DNA of 64,000 nt, taken from Prochlorococcus sp. AG-436-O11 (GTDB taxonomy: Bacteria; Cyanobacteriota; Cyanobacteriia; PCC-6307; Cyanobiaceae). This document shows, one piece after another, positions 53,886 through 63,927 of this stretch. Location: positions 50,259 to 114,258 of the forward strand of contig QCPO01000003.1 in the NCBI GenBank assembly GCA_003212535.1, given 5' to 3'. A model generated the notes under the pieces. The model was not told the origin of the DNA. It ran no database searches and saw only the letters and a list, made by a program, of their open reading frames with translations. Both the position numbers and the translations under genes were made by a program. Position 1 is the stretch's first letter. Each line of letters starts with the position of its first letter.

Positions 53886-55328
53886 ATGGTTAACGAAAAT
53901 CTAGTTAAAAATGTAGTAAAAGAAACCTACAAATATGGTTTTGTTACTGATATTGAAACTGAAAAAATTTCCAAAGGATTGAATGAAGATATTATCCGTC
54001 TCATTTCAACAAAAAAAGAAGAGCCAGAATACCTGCTTAATTTCAGATTAAATGCCTTTAAGAAATGGCAGCAAATGAAAGAACCTAACTGGGCAGAATT
54101 AGGATATGACGCAATCAATTATCAAGATATAATTTATTATTCTGCTCCAAAGCAAAAAGAAAAAATTTCTAGTTTGGATGAAGTTGATCCCAAACTTCTG
54201 GAAACGTTTGACAAATTAGGTATACCTCTCACTGAGCAAAAGAAACTAACCAATGTTGCCGTAGACGCAGTTTTTGATAGCGTTTCTATTGCAACTACAT
54301 TTAGAGAAGAACTTGCTCAACATGGAGTTATATTTTGCTCTATAAGTGAAGCAGTAAAAAATCATTCAGATTTGATAGAAAAATATTTAGGTTCTGTGGT
54401 TCCAGTTACTGATAATTATTTTGCAGCTCTCAATTCAGCTGTTTTTAGTGATGGTTCCTTTGTTTATATCCCCAAAGGTGTTAAGTGTCCTATGGATCTA
54501 TCTTCCTACTTCAGAATTAATAGTGGAGATTCTGGGCAATTTGAAAGAACACTAATAATTGCTGAAGAATCAAGTTCAGTTAGTTATTTGGAAGGTTGCA
54601 CAGCACCAATGTTCGACACAAATACTCTTCATGCGGCAGTAGTTGAACTAATTGCTTTAGATGATGCTTCCATTAAATATTCAACAGTCCAGAATTGGTA
54701 TGCAGGCAATGAAGAAGGGGTAGGTGGAATTTTCAATTTCGTCACCAAAAGAGGAAAATGCTTAGGCAAGAGAAGTAAAATCAGTTGGTCTCAGGTTGAA
54801 ACTGGGTCTGCGATTACATGGAAATACCCCAGTTGTCTTCTTTTAGGAGAAGAATCTATAGGAGAATTTTATTCAGTAGCACTTACAAATAACCTCCAAC
54901 AAGCTGATACAGGCACAAAAATGATTCATATTGGACCCAAAACCAAATCAACCATAGTTAGTAAAGGGATAAGTGCAGGTAATTCGAAAAATAGCTACAG
55001 AGGTCTGGTCAGAATGGGCACAAAAGCGATTGGGGCAAAAAATTACAGCCAGTGTGATTCAATGTTAATAGGTGATCAAGCATCAGCTAATACATTTCCT
55101 TACATAACATCTCAACAACAAAATTCTGAAATTGAACATGAAGCAAGCACATGTAGAATATCTGAAGACCAATTATTTTATCTACAAAGCAGAGGTATAG
55201 AATTTGAAGAAGCTATTTCTATGATGGTAAGTGGTTTCTGCAGAGATGTGTTCAATCAATTACCTATGGAATTTGCAGCTGAAGCAGACAAGCTCCTGGC
55301 TCTTAAACTAGAAGGCTCAGTGGGTTAA
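53886..55328 (+). CDS. sufB: Fe-S assembly scaffold subunit SufB
   Basis: SufB, with SufC and SufD, builds Fe-S clusters from the sulfur supplied by SufS. Its 480 residues carry [40 protein letters not shown]-type core ([15 protein letters not shown]) and the C-terminal SCR-like [19 protein letters not shown]. First gene of a sufBCDS run, which is the main Fe-S system of cyanobacteria. A promoter must lie in the short gap upstream. Confidence 0.97.
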   Translation: MVNENLVKNVVKETYKYGFVTDIETEKISKGLNEDIIRLISTKKEEPEYLLNFRLNAFKKWQQMKEPNWAELGYDAINYQDIIYYSAPKQKEKISSLDEVDPKLLETFDKLGIPLTEQKKLTNVAVDAVFDSVSIATTFREELAQHGVIFCSISEAVKNHSDLIEKYLGSVVPVTDNYFAALNSAVFSDGSFVYIPKGVKCPMDLSSYFRINSGDSGQFERTLIIAEESSSVSYLEGCTAPMFDTNTLHAAVVELIALDDASIKYSTVQNWYAGNEEGVGGIFNFVTKRGKCLGKRSKISWSQVETGSAITWKYPSCLLLGEESIGEFYSVALTNNLQQADTGTKMIHIGPKTKSTIVSKGISAGNSKNSYRGLVRMGTKAIGAKNYSQCDSMLIGDQASANTFPYITSQQQNSEIEHEASTCRISEDQLFYLQSRGIEFEEAISMMVSGFCRDVFNQLPMEFAAEADKLLALKLEGSVG

Positions 55329-55360
55329 TTAAAGATTTTCTAAGTTTGATGCAACGTAAA

Positions 55361-56134
55361 ATGAAAGAATCTGAACCAATATTAAAAGTTAATAATCTCT
55401 TTGCATCTACTGATGATCTACCAATTTTAAAGGGCGTTTCTATAAATGTTTATCCTGGTGAAATCCATGCGATTATGGGAAGGAATGGATGTGGCAAAAG
55501 TACTTTCTCAAAAATTATCGCAGGACATCCCTCTTACAATATTACTGAAGGTGAAATAAATTTTTTAGGAACAAATGTAACCTCTTTAGAACCCGAAGAA
55601 AGAGCACAAGCAGGTATTTTTCTTGGTTTCCAATATCCAATAGAAATACCTGGAGTAAGTAATCTTGAGTTTCTTCGTGTTTCAACAAATGCTAGAAGAA
55701 AATTTCTTAAAAAAGAAGAATTAGATACTTTCGATTTTGAAGATTTAGTTAAAGAAAAATTAGAAATAGTAAAAATGGATTCTGCATTCTTATCAAGAAG
55801 TGTAAATCAAGGTTTTTCCGGAGGTGAAAAGAAAAGAAATGAAATACTTCAAATGGCATTACTAGAACCCAAGATTGCAATTTTAGATGAAACCGATTCC
55901 GGTTTAGACATTGATGCTCTTAGAATAGTTGCTTCAGGAATTAAGAAAATATCTAATAATAAGATGGGAATTATTTTAATTACTCACTATCAAAGATTAT
56001 TGGACGAAATAAAACCTGACTATGTACACGTCATGTCGGATGGTCAGATTATAAAAACTGGCGGAAGCGATCTTGCTCTTGAACTTGAAAAAAATGGCTA
56101 TGAATGGACTGATAACTTTGTAAAAGAGAAATAA
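55361..56134 (+). CDS. sufC: Fe-S assembly ATPase SufC
   Basis: This is an ABC-type ATPase of the SufBCD complex, soluble rather than a transporter. It has Walker [13 protein letters not shown], the SufC-typical signature [32 protein letters not shown] in two consecutive blocks, and the switch His in [10 protein letters not shown] start at [13 protein letters not shown] 12 bp earlier (MQRKMKES) is also possible. It is separated from sufB by about 30 bp and from sufD by 3 bp. Confidence 0.95.
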   Translation: MKESEPILKVNNLFASTDDLPILKGVSINVYPGEIHAIMGRNGCGKSTFSKIIAGHPSYNITEGEINFLGTNVTSLEPEERAQAGIFLGFQYPIEIPGVSNLEFLRVSTNARRKFLKKEELDTFDFEDLVKEKLEIVKMDSAFLSRSVNQGFSGGEKKRNEILQMALLEPKIAILDETDSGLDIDALRIVASGIKKISNNKMGIILITHYQRLLDEIKPDYVHVMSDGQIIKTGGSDLALELEKNGYEWTDNFVKEK

Positions 56135-56137
56135 ATA

Positions 56138-57355
56138 ATGCACATTATCGAAAGGATAAAAGCAAATAAACTACTTAGTAATCCAACAGAGATCCAAAAA
56201 CTTTGTCTCGAGAAATTACAATCAAACCCTCTACCAAATCTCAAAAGTGAATTTTGGAGGCTTTCAAATAAATTAAAGTTTTCAAACTTTTTAGACTTTT
56301 CACTAAATGGCAGCAATACTAATTGTGAATTCCCTTATCAAAATAATTCTCAAAATATCATTAGATTAATAATCGGAGAGAATAGTCCAATAAATATAAA
56401 CAGCGAAGATTTTTCTATAAATGAATTAAATAATGAAGAATTAATAGCCTATATTAAAAAAAATCTTTCTTCATTTGATCACAACGAAAATTGGAGCGAC
56501 CTCTTAAATCTCTGTTTAAGTTTTGAACAAAATATCTTAGGTTTAAGAATTAAAGGAACAAAAATTCCTCCTCTTGAAATCCTAAGTCATTCAACAAATG
56601 ATTCTATTAATGCAAAAACATTAATATTAATTGTCGAGAAAAATTGCAATCTTGACTTATTACAAATTAATCTCGGAACAGAAAACTCTTCACTATCTCA
56701 ATCAACATTCTTCTCTTTAGAGGAAAACAGTTCTGTAAACCATGGAATGGTTGCCTATGGAGAAAATAGATCAAATCTATTAAACTCTCTAAATGTAATT
56801 CAACAACAAAATAGTGAATACAACTTAGGATCAATACATTTTAAATTCAATTATGCAAGATTTGAAATTCGTATAAAACAGTCATCAGGTAATGCCAAAA
56901 CAAATATCAAAGGCATGCAAATCACAAAAAATGATGAACAAATAGCCACTTATACAAAGATAGAATTTAATGGGCCAAATGGTTTCTTAGATCAAATTAA
57001 CAAATCATTAGCAGATGATAAATCACATGCAATATTTGAGGGTTCAATAATCGTTCCGAAAATAGCCCAAAAAACTGATGCTTCTCAATTAAGTAGAAAT
57101 ATACTGTTATCAACTCATGCACAAATAGATACAAAACCCCAGCTAGAAATAATTGCCGACGATGTAAAATGCAAACATGGAGCAACAATTTCACAATTAA
57201 ACGAAGAAGAACTTTTTTATATGAGATCAAGAGGCCTCACATTAGGAGAAGCCAGTAAGCTACAATTAGGTTCCTTCTTTAAAGAAATAATCTCATTTAT
57301 TCCCGTTCCAAAAGCTAAATGGGATTTACTGAATAAACTTTTAAAACAGGATTAA
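56138..57355 (+). CDS. sufD: Fe-S assembly scaffold subunit SufD
   Basis: SufD pairs with SufB and is less conserved. The C-terminal core is clear: AHAIFEGSIIVP-like (KSHAIFEGSIIVPKIAQKTDASQLSRNILLS), then ADDVKCKHGATISQLNEEELFYMRSRGL. The N-terminal half is divergent, as usual. At 405 residues the length fits. Its TAA overlaps the sufS ATG by one base. Confidence 0.94.
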   Translation: MHIIERIKANKLLSNPTEIQKLCLEKLQSNPLPNLKSEFWRLSNKLKFSNFLDFSLNGSNTNCEFPYQNNSQNIIRLIIGENSPININSEDFSINELNNEELIAYIKKNLSSFDHNENWSDLLNLCLSFEQNILGLRIKGTKIPPLEILSHSTNDSINAKTLILIVEKNCNLDLLQINLGTENSSLSQSTFFSLEENSSVNHGMVAYGENRSNLLNSLNVIQQQNSEYNLGSIHFKFNYARFEIRIKQSSGNAKTNIKGMQITKNDEQIATYTKIEFNGPNGFLDQINKSLADDKSHAIFEGSIIVPKIAQKTDASQLSRNILLSTHAQIDTKPQLEIIADDVKCKHGATISQLNEEELFYMRSRGLTLGEASKLQLGSFFKEIISFIPVPKAKWDLLNKLLKQD

Positions 57356-58608
57356 TGGAAGCGATTCATAATTTCCCTGAAATTTCAAAAAAAGATTTTC
57401 CTCTGTTAGAGAAAAATAGTAAAAGAGATAACAAAATTATTTATCTAGACCATGCTGCGACTACACAAAAACCTATACAAGTCATCAACAAAATTGATGA
57501 ATATTATAGAAACTTTAATGCAAACGTACATAGAGGTGCCCACCAATTAAGTGCAAAAGCAACAGAAGAATTTGAAAATTCGAGGTCTGTAATTAGTCAA
57601 TATTTAAATGCCAATTCAACTAAAGAAATTATTTTCACTAGAAACGCAACTGAAGCTATCAATCTAGCAGCAAGATCATGGGGAGAATTTACTTTAAAAG
57701 AAAATGATGAAATTATTATATCCATTATGGAGCATCATAGTAACATTGTTCCTTGGCAAATGGTTGCTGCAAAAAACAAATGTAAACTGAAGTTTATCGG
57801 AATAGATAAGAATGGGGAATTAGATATTAATGATTTCAAATCTAAATTAACATCGAAGACAAAGTTAGTTAGCCTTGTTCACGTAAGTAACACTTTAGGT
57901 TGCTGTAATCCAATCAAAGAAATAACTAAATTAGCAAAGCAAAAAGATGCTTTAGTTCTTCTCGATGCATGTCAAAGCTTAGCTCATCAAAAACTCGATG
58001 TTATTGATCTAGGAATAGATTTCTTAGCAGGTTCAGGTCATAAATTATGTGGTCCAACAGGAATAGGTTTCCTGTGGTCAAAAAAAGAAATATTAGAAAA
58101 AATCCCTCCATTGTTTGGTGGAGGCGAAATGATTCAAGATGTTTTTGAAGAAAGTAGTACTTGGGCAGAACTGCCTCATAAATTCGAAGCAGGAACTCCT
58201 GCTATTGCTCAAGCTATAGGGCTTGCAGAAGCTATAAAGTATATAAATAATATTGGATTAGATCATATCCATGAATATGAAAAGACCATTACAAAATACT
58301 TATTTGAAAAATTAAATCAAATAGAGGATATTGAAATCATTGGTCCACCTCCCGAAATAGATCCAAAAAGGGCATCACTAGCTACTTTTTATGTCACAAA
58401 AATACATTCTAACGATATAGCTGAAATTCTTGATTCTAAAGGAATTTGTATAAGAAGCGGACATCATTGTTGTCAACCTCTTCATAGACACCTCGGAGTT
58501 AATTCAACAGCAAGAATTAGCATGAACTTCACAACCAACAAAGATGATATTGATATATTCATAGAAAAATTAAAAGAGACTATTAATTTTCTAAAAATAA
58601 ATTCTTAA
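57355..58608 (+). CDS. sufS: Cysteine desulfurase SufS
   Basis: A PLP enzyme that takes sulfur from cysteine. The start IIYLDHAATTQKPIQVI, the PLP-lysine motif FLAGSGHKLCGPTGIG and the active-site cysteine in IRSGHHCCQPLH identify the SufS group. It is last in sufBCDS. Its end overlaps the convergent S9 peptidase by 4 bp. Substrate cysteine would come from the cysH/cysK route also present here. Confidence 0.96.
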   Translation: MEAIHNFPEISKKDFPLLEKNSKRDNKIIYLDHAATTQKPIQVINKIDEYYRNFNANVHRGAHQLSAKATEEFENSRSVISQYLNANSTKEIIFTRNATEAINLAARSWGEFTLKENDEIIISIMEHHSNIVPWQMVAAKNKCKLKFIGIDKNGELDINDFKSKLTSKTKLVSLVHVSNTLGCCNPIKEITKLAKQKDALVLLDACQSLAHQKLDVIDLGIDFLAGSGHKLCGPTGIGFLWSKKEILEKIPPLFGGGEMIQDVFEESSTWAELPHKFEAGTPAIAQAIGLAEAIKYINNIGLDHIHEYEKTITKYLFEKLNQIEDIEIIGPPPEIDPKRASLATFYVTKIHSNDIAEILDSKGICIRSGHHCCQPLHRHLGVNSTARISMNFTTNKDDIDIFIEKLKETINFLKINS

Positions 58609-60530
58609 ATATTTAAAACTTTATTTAAAAAATCTTCAGTTTTTTGAATAACTTTTTTTTTATTTTCAATATATTTAAACCCATGGCCCTCATTTTCAAA
58701 AAAAACAACTTCTGAAGTTTTATTATTCTTAATCAGCTTTTCTTGAACTTTTAATGTTTGGTTATATGAAATAACTGAATCTTTTTTGCCATGAAATAAT
58801 AATATTGGCTTTTTTAAATTACTAATTTTATTTATTGGTGATCTAGTATTGTACTCGCTAAAAGATTCCTTATAATTACCTACTAGAGAATTTAAATAAT
58901 CTTTTTCAAATCTATGAGTATTGAGATACATATCCACGAGATCAATGACAGGATATTTGCAAATAGCCGCTTTGAAGACATTCCCATCACAGAGAGCATT
59001 AAGGGCAGTTAAGCCACCAGCACTATTTCCAAAAATTACAATATTTTCACTATCAACTAAATCTAATCTCACCAATTCAAGAACTAATGCTTTGCAATCA
59101 TAAGAATCAACAATTCCCCATTTATAATTCAATCTCTCTCTATACTCCCTTCCAAAACCTGATGATCCGCCATAATTAACTTCAGCAACAAAAAAACCTT
59201 TTGCCACCCAATATTGCACTTCAGCATTGTAAGATCCATCAAAATTTGCAGTAGGGCCACTATGCGCTCTTATCAAAAGTGGTGGCTTATTAAACCTTGC
59301 AAATAAAGGCCTATAAAGAAAGGAATGTGTAGATTGATTATCAAAACCTTTAAACCAAAAAGATTCTGGTTTTGAACAATCCACTATAGATTCATACGAT
59401 ACCTTCTTTAGAACATTTAAGGAGATTGTTTCACTAAAATCGATTTCAAGTAAATGACCCGAAAAATCAGAACCATAACCTTTTAAAGCTAACTTTTTAT
59501 CAAAAGCACTAAAATCACTGACTGAAGTAAATGGCAAATAATATTCTTGTATAAACTTAAGATTTTGATATTGCTCTAATAGCCAAAAATTTCCCTTTTT
59601 TGCTAAACAAAATAAATTCTTGAGAGAACCAGAAAAAAAAGTTATTCCAGAAACCCATTGGGGTGAACCATATTCGAACAAATTTTTCTTTATTCTTTTC
59701 TTGATAACAATATTGTCAATTTCACTTATATCAATAAATAATAAATTCCACCAACCAGAACTATCTTCAGAACATACTAGCAGTTTGTCGCTTATCCAAT
59801 AAGGTTGAAAAAAAGAAACTTTTTTATTCCCATTGATAACTAAATTTGCAAATTTTTTTATTTTTTTGATCTCCCCATTATGTACTTCAGCAAAAAAAAG
59901 ATCATTTTTTTCCCATGGCATATATGGAGTATCCCACTCTATCCAAGACAATAAGTTATTTGAAATATTAGAAGATAAATCTCCAGCAAAATTATCAAAT
60001 TTTTTTATTTGATGAATATCTTGTTTGGTTTTTTTTAAATCTAACGAAAACAAATAATCTATATTTTTAATCTCACAAATACCATACAAAATATTTTTTT
60101 CAGTAATAACAAATGACGAATCAAAATTTCCTTCTATAGATTTAGATAGTTGCCTAGCTTCTTGAACTGGAACTAGATATTGTTTTTTACTTCTATCTAT
60201 TGATTTTATGCCTTCAAAAATCTGAAACCATATTGCCTGTGAAACTTGATCGATCCATATCAGATAAACATTTTTTTTAAAGTATAAGCATTTATAAGAT
60301 TTACCACCATATCCATGGAAATTACTTTTTACATTAAATTCATCACCAGTTAATTGTTGGGGGAAAGCATCTTTTTCATTAAATGGTCTAGCAAAAATAG
60401 CATTATTTAAATTGTTGCCATCACTAACAACATCTACCCAGAAAATAGTATTCCCAATAATTGATAACTCTTTAAAAGCTATATTGCTACGTTCTCCTTG
60501 TCCAAGTCTTAGTTTATCAACATTACTCAT
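58605..60530 (-). CDS. S9-family prolyl oligopeptidase-like peptidase
   Basis: An N-terminal beta-propeller (about 380 residues) precedes an alpha/beta-hydrolase domain. The nucleophile motif is GNSAGGLTAL, the Asp lies in FHGKKDSVISY and the His in EGHGFKYIENKKK. The oxyanion region is EVNYGGSSGFGREYRERL, as in acylaminoacyl peptidases. It has no signal peptide and probably trims peptides in the cytoplasm. At 641 residues the length is typical. Confidence 0.92.
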   Translation of the reverse strand: MSNVDKLRLGQGERSNIAFKELSIIGNTIFWVDVVSDGNNLNNAIFARPFNEKDAFPQQLTGDEFNVKSNFHGYGGKSYKCLYFKKNVYLIWIDQVSQAIWFQIFEGIKSIDRSKKQYLVPVQEARQLSKSIEGNFDSSFVITEKNILYGICEIKNIDYLFSLDLKKTKQDIHQIKKFDNFAGDLSSNISNNLLSWIEWDTPYMPWEKNDLFFAEVHNGEIKKIKKFANLVINGNKKVSFFQPYWISDKLLVCSEDSSGWWNLLFIDISEIDNIVIKKRIKKNLFEYGSPQWVSGITFFSGSLKNLFCLAKKGNFWLLEQYQNLKFIQEYYLPFTSVSDFSAFDKKLALKGYGSDFSGHLLEIDFSETISLNVLKKVSYESIVDCSKPESFWFKGFDNQSTHSFLYRPLFARFNKPPLLIRAHSGPTANFDGSYNAEVQYWVAKGFFVAEVNYGGSSGFGREYRERLNYKWGIVDSYDCKALVLELVRLDLVDSENIVIFGNSAGGLTALNALCDGNVFKAAICKYPVIDLVDMYLNTHRFEKDYLNSLVGNYKESFSEYNTRSPINKISNLKKPILLFHGKKDSVISYNQTLKVQEKLIKNNKTSEVVFFENEGHGFKYIENKKKVIQKTEDFLNKVLNI

Positions 60531-60611
60531 TTAGTAAACTATATTGAAAATGAATTAAAAGTGCTACTATTTTTATAGTTTAACTGTTCAGTAGATAGTT
60601 TTTGATTTAAC

Positions 60612-61217
60612 GTGGCAAACCATTTTTCACAACTTGCAAAAAAGTCAAAAACCAATGGCAACTCGAAAAACATTGAGAAAGAACAGACAGGCAAACCATC
60701 ACTAGAAATTTATACACTTGGTGATGATGTGTTGAGGCAAAGTTCTAAAAGAATCAGTAAAGTTGACGACGACATTAGAAATTTAGCTAGAGAAATGCTT
60801 CAAAGCATGTATGCCGCAAAAGGTATTGGACTTGCTGCACCCCAAATTGGTATTAATAAAGAGCTTCTTGTCATTGACGTCAATTTTGAAGATTCAGCTG
60901 CGGAGCCTTTAATTTTAATAAATCCAGAAATTACAGATTATGGCACAACGCTAAATTCATACGAAGAAGGTTGCCTTAGTATCCCAGGTGTTTACTTAAA
61001 CGTAATAAGACCATCAACTATAAAATTGAAATTTAGAGATGAAATGGGAAGGCCGCTAAAAATGAAAGCAGATGGACTTCTTGCAAGATGTATTCAACAT
61101 GAAATGGATCATTTAAATGGTGTATTATTTGTTGATAGAGTTACTTCAAAAGAAGATTTAAATAAAGAACTAAAAAAAGAAGGGTTTCACGAAAAAGACG
61201 TGATTCCTATCAATTAA
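60612..61217 (+). CDS. def: Peptide deformylase
   Basis: It removes the formyl group from new proteins. Motif 1 is GIGLAAPQIG, motif 2 is EGCLSIPG and motif 3 is QHEMDHLNG, giving the Cys and two His metal ligands. The N-terminal 30 residues are a polar extension rich in Lys and Asn. The start is GTG. HIT gene follows after 4 bp. Confidence 0.96.
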   Translation: MANHFSQLAKKSKTNGNSKNIEKEQTGKPSLEIYTLGDDVLRQSSKRISKVDDDIRNLAREMLQSMYAAKGIGLAAPQIGINKELLVIDVNFEDSAAEPLILINPEITDYGTTLNSYEEGCLSIPGVYLNVIRPSTIKLKFRDEMGRPLKMKADGLLARCIQHEMDHLNGVLFVDRVTSKEDLNKELKKEGFHEKDVIPIN

Positions 61218-61221
61218 TTGA

Positions 61222-61563
61222 ATGACCGAAACAACAATATTTCAAAAGATAATAAATGGAGATATTCCTTGCGAAAAACTCCATGAAGATGAATTCTGTA
61301 TTGCATTTAATGATATTGCAGCTCAAGCCCCAGTCCATTTTTTAGTTATTCCCAAAAAAGCAATACAAAGTTTATTAGAATGTGTTGAAGAGGATAAAAA
61401 CTTATTAGGACATCTATTATTTATAGGCAGCAAAATAGCTAAGTCTAAAAATTTAAATAATTGGAGAACAGTTATTAATACAGGAGAAGAATCTGGGCAA
61501 ACAGTTTTCCATTTACATATTCACTTCATTTCTGGAAGAAAGATGAATTGGCCTCCAGGTTAA
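61222..61563 (+). CDS. HIT-family nucleotide hydrolase/transferase (HinT-like)
   Basis: The histidine triad is visible in FHLHIHFISGRKMNWPPG at the C-terminus, and TIFQKIINGDIPCEKLHEDE is the family start. HinT proteins hydrolyse AMP-linked substrates. At 113 residues it is full length. It lies 4 bp after def, likely one transcript. Confidence 0.93.
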   Translation: MTETTIFQKIINGDIPCEKLHEDEFCIAFNDIAAQAPVHFLVIPKKAIQSLLECVEEDKNLLGHLLFIGSKIAKSKNLNNWRTVINTGEESGQTVFHLHIHFISGRKMNWPPG

Positions 61564-61611
61564 GACTCTCGAAAAAATTGTTTATTAGCTATAAATAAAT
61601 AAAAATAAAAA

Positions 61612-61887
61612 ATGAATACCCCAGAATCATTAAATAAAGAACATAAAAATTTTTTAACTTTAATTTCCAAATATTGGGAAAACTTAGATAATCCTCAAAA
61701 AGTACTACTTACGAAAATATGGAAAGTATTAACTTATAAATGGCAATTACAAATTATATTAAATTTGCCCTTTTTATTATGGTGGGGCTTGGATCAATCA
61801 ATAACAAAAGTACATGATTTTGATGTAGCGATTTTAAGTTATCTCCACCTTCCTGACTGGGCAATGTCATTGATAGGTTTTGGTTAA
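61612..61887 (+). CDS. Hypothetical protein with one or two hydrophobic segments, 91 aa
   Basis: A polar helical start (LTLISKYWENLDNPQKVLLTKIWKVL) leads to a hydrophobic region (LQIILNLPFLLWWGLDQSI) and a second one (YLHLPDWAMSLIGFG). I recognise no named family. It lies between the HIT gene and the ABC transporter, same strand, with an ATG 48 bp after the HIT stop. Confidence 0.68.
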   Translation: MNTPESLNKEHKNFLTLISKYWENLDNPQKVLLTKIWKVLTYKWQLQIILNLPFLLWWGLDQSITKVHDFDVAILSYLHLPDWAMSLIGFG

Positions 61888-61935
61888 TAAGCTTAATAAA
61901 AGATATAATCTAGTTTAGAAAACCTTAGCGAGAGC

Positions 61936-63918
61936 ATGAATAAAGTAGTCCAAAATAAATCCAACATAATATATCAATTACAAAGATTAAGGAGATTATC
62001 ACAACCATTTTTTCTTCCTATAGATCAATGCAATGGTTTTCAATTCATCTGGCTTTTAACCTCTCTTTTATTTTGTGTAGGAGGTGTAGTTCTTGTAGGA
62101 CTTACCGGAATAATTAGTGTTTTTGATAACATTCAACCAATCTTTCTTGAAAAATATTTTGGTGGAGTAGTAAATACTGTTAATTCAATTTGGTCTAGCA
62201 GTTGGGGGTTATTATTCTCAGGACTATTTCTTGTGGGATCAGGAAGTTTTTTTAGTTTAAGACGTCAATTAAAAAATCGTCGGTGGTTACATTGGTTATT
62301 TCTAGCAATTATTGTATTAATGCTTTTAGCTGTAAATGGTATAAATGCAGGAATTGGCTTTATTGCTCGAGACCTAACAAATGCATTAGTAGAAAAACAG
62401 GAAGATGGGTTCTACAGAATATTAGGAATTTACGCTTGTTGTTTTGCGATAGCTCTGCCGATTCGCGTTTCTCAAATATTTTTTACATACAAATTAGGAA
62501 TAATTTGGAGAGAATGGCTTTCAAAAAGTTTAGTGAAAGACTATATGACTAACAAAGCTTATTATCAATTAAACCCGAATGATGAAGACGAGACTGATAT
62601 AGACAATCCAGATCAGAGAATAACAGACGATACCAGAGCATTTACTGGACAAAGTCTATCTTTTACATTAGGGATTTTTGATGCACTACTAACATTTTCT
62701 CTTAATATTCTTATTTTATGGAGCATCAGTACGACGTTAACCTTTTCATTATTTGGTTACGCGGCATTTGCAACTTCTATTCTACTAATTGCCGGTAAAA
62801 ATCTTGTAAAGATAGATTTTGATCAACTTAGATATGAAGCAGATTTTAGATATGGCCTAGTCCATATTAGAGATAATGCTGAATCAATAGCTTTTTATTC
62901 AGGAGAAAATCCTGAAAGAAGCGAAACAGAAAGGCGATTAGGTGAAGTTGTGAGAAACTTTAACCTCCTAATAATTTGGAGAGTAATAATTGATGTAATG
63001 AGAAGATCAATTAATTATGCGGGGAACTTCTTTCCATATCTAATAATGGCAATACCTTACTTTAAAGGCGATATAGATTATGGTCGTTTTATTCAAGCAA
63101 GCTTTGCATTTGGGATGGTAGAAGGTTCTTTATTTTTTATTGTTAATCAAATAGAAGAACTAGCAAAATTTACGGCTGGTATTGGCAGATTAGAAGGATT
63201 TCAATCAAAAGTTGAATCCATAAGTCAAATTCAACCTAAAAGCAATGAAAACATTATTTCTGATTATTCATCAATACTTATTAAGAATGCTGATCTTTTC
63301 CCACCTGGATCAAATAAATCCATCATCAAGAATTTAAATCTAAGCATTGATGCCAAACAATCCCTGTTAGTTGTAGGACCTTCTGGATGTGGGAAAACAT
63401 CATTATTAAGAATGATAAGTGGTTTATGGGAACCAACTAATGGTTTAGTAAAAAAACCAAAAACTGGAGACTTATTATTTATACCCCAAAAGCCTTATAT
63501 GCTATTAGGCTCTTTAAGAGAACAATTATGTTACCCAACAGAAGTTGCAAAATATAGTGATGAACATTTAACATCCGTCCTGAATGAAGTTAATTTAAAA
63601 ACACTCGTTGATAGGTATCCTAACCTTGATATTAAACAAGATTGGCCAAGAATTCTCTCATTAGGAGAACAACAAAGATTAGCTTTTGCAAGACTACTTC
63701 TTAATTCACCTAGATTTGCAGTATTAGATGAAGCAACGAGTGCTTTAGATATTGATACTGAGAAAAAACTATATAATTTACTCAAAAAAAGAGAGCTTTC
63801 ATTAATTAGTGTTGGGCATAGACCAAGTTTAAAAGCTTTTCATGAAAACATTTTAGAATTAAATGGACAAGGAAATTGGAAATTGTTTACTTCTGATAAG
63901 TATAATTTTAAGGACTAG
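61936..63918 (+). CDS. SbmA/BacA-like (ABCD-type) ABC transporter, membrane and ATPase fused
   Basis: A membrane domain of the ABC_membrane_2 type (about 420 residues, about six spans, with the characteristic DNPDQRITDDTRAFT) is joined to an ATPase domain with Walker A GPSGCGKTSL, signature LSLGEQQRLAFARLLL and Walker B FAVLDEATSALD. The class includes bacterial BacA/SbmA and peroxisomal ABCD carriers; substrates are varied (peptides, vitamin B12, fatty acids) and unknown here. It probably works as a homodimer in the inner membrane. Confidence 0.9.
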   Translation: MNKVVQNKSNIIYQLQRLRRLSQPFFLPIDQCNGFQFIWLLTSLLFCVGGVVLVGLTGIISVFDNIQPIFLEKYFGGVVNTVNSIWSSSWGLLFSGLFLVGSGSFFSLRRQLKNRRWLHWLFLAIIVLMLLAVNGINAGIGFIARDLTNALVEKQEDGFYRILGIYACCFAIALPIRVSQIFFTYKLGIIWREWLSKSLVKDYMTNKAYYQLNPNDEDETDIDNPDQRITDDTRAFTGQSLSFTLGIFDALLTFSLNILILWSISTTLTFSLFGYAAFATSILLIAGKNLVKIDFDQLRYEADFRYGLVHIRDNAESIAFYSGENPERSETERRLGEVVRNFNLLIIWRVIIDVMRRSINYAGNFFPYLIMAIPYFKGDIDYGRFIQASFAFGMVEGSLFFIVNQIEELAKFTAGIGRLEGFQSKVESISQIQPKSNENIISDYSSILIKNADLFPPGSNKSIIKNLNLSIDAKQSLLVVGPSGCGKTSLLRMISGLWEPTNGLVKKPKTGDLLFIPQKPYMLLGSLREQLCYPTEVAKYSDEHLTSVLNEVNLKTLVDRYPNLDIKQDWPRILSLGEQQRLAFARLLLNSPRFAVLDEATSALDIDTEKKLYNLLKKRELSLISVGHRPSLKAFHENILELNGQGNWKLFTSDKYNFKD

Positions 63919-63927
63919 GGAAAAAAA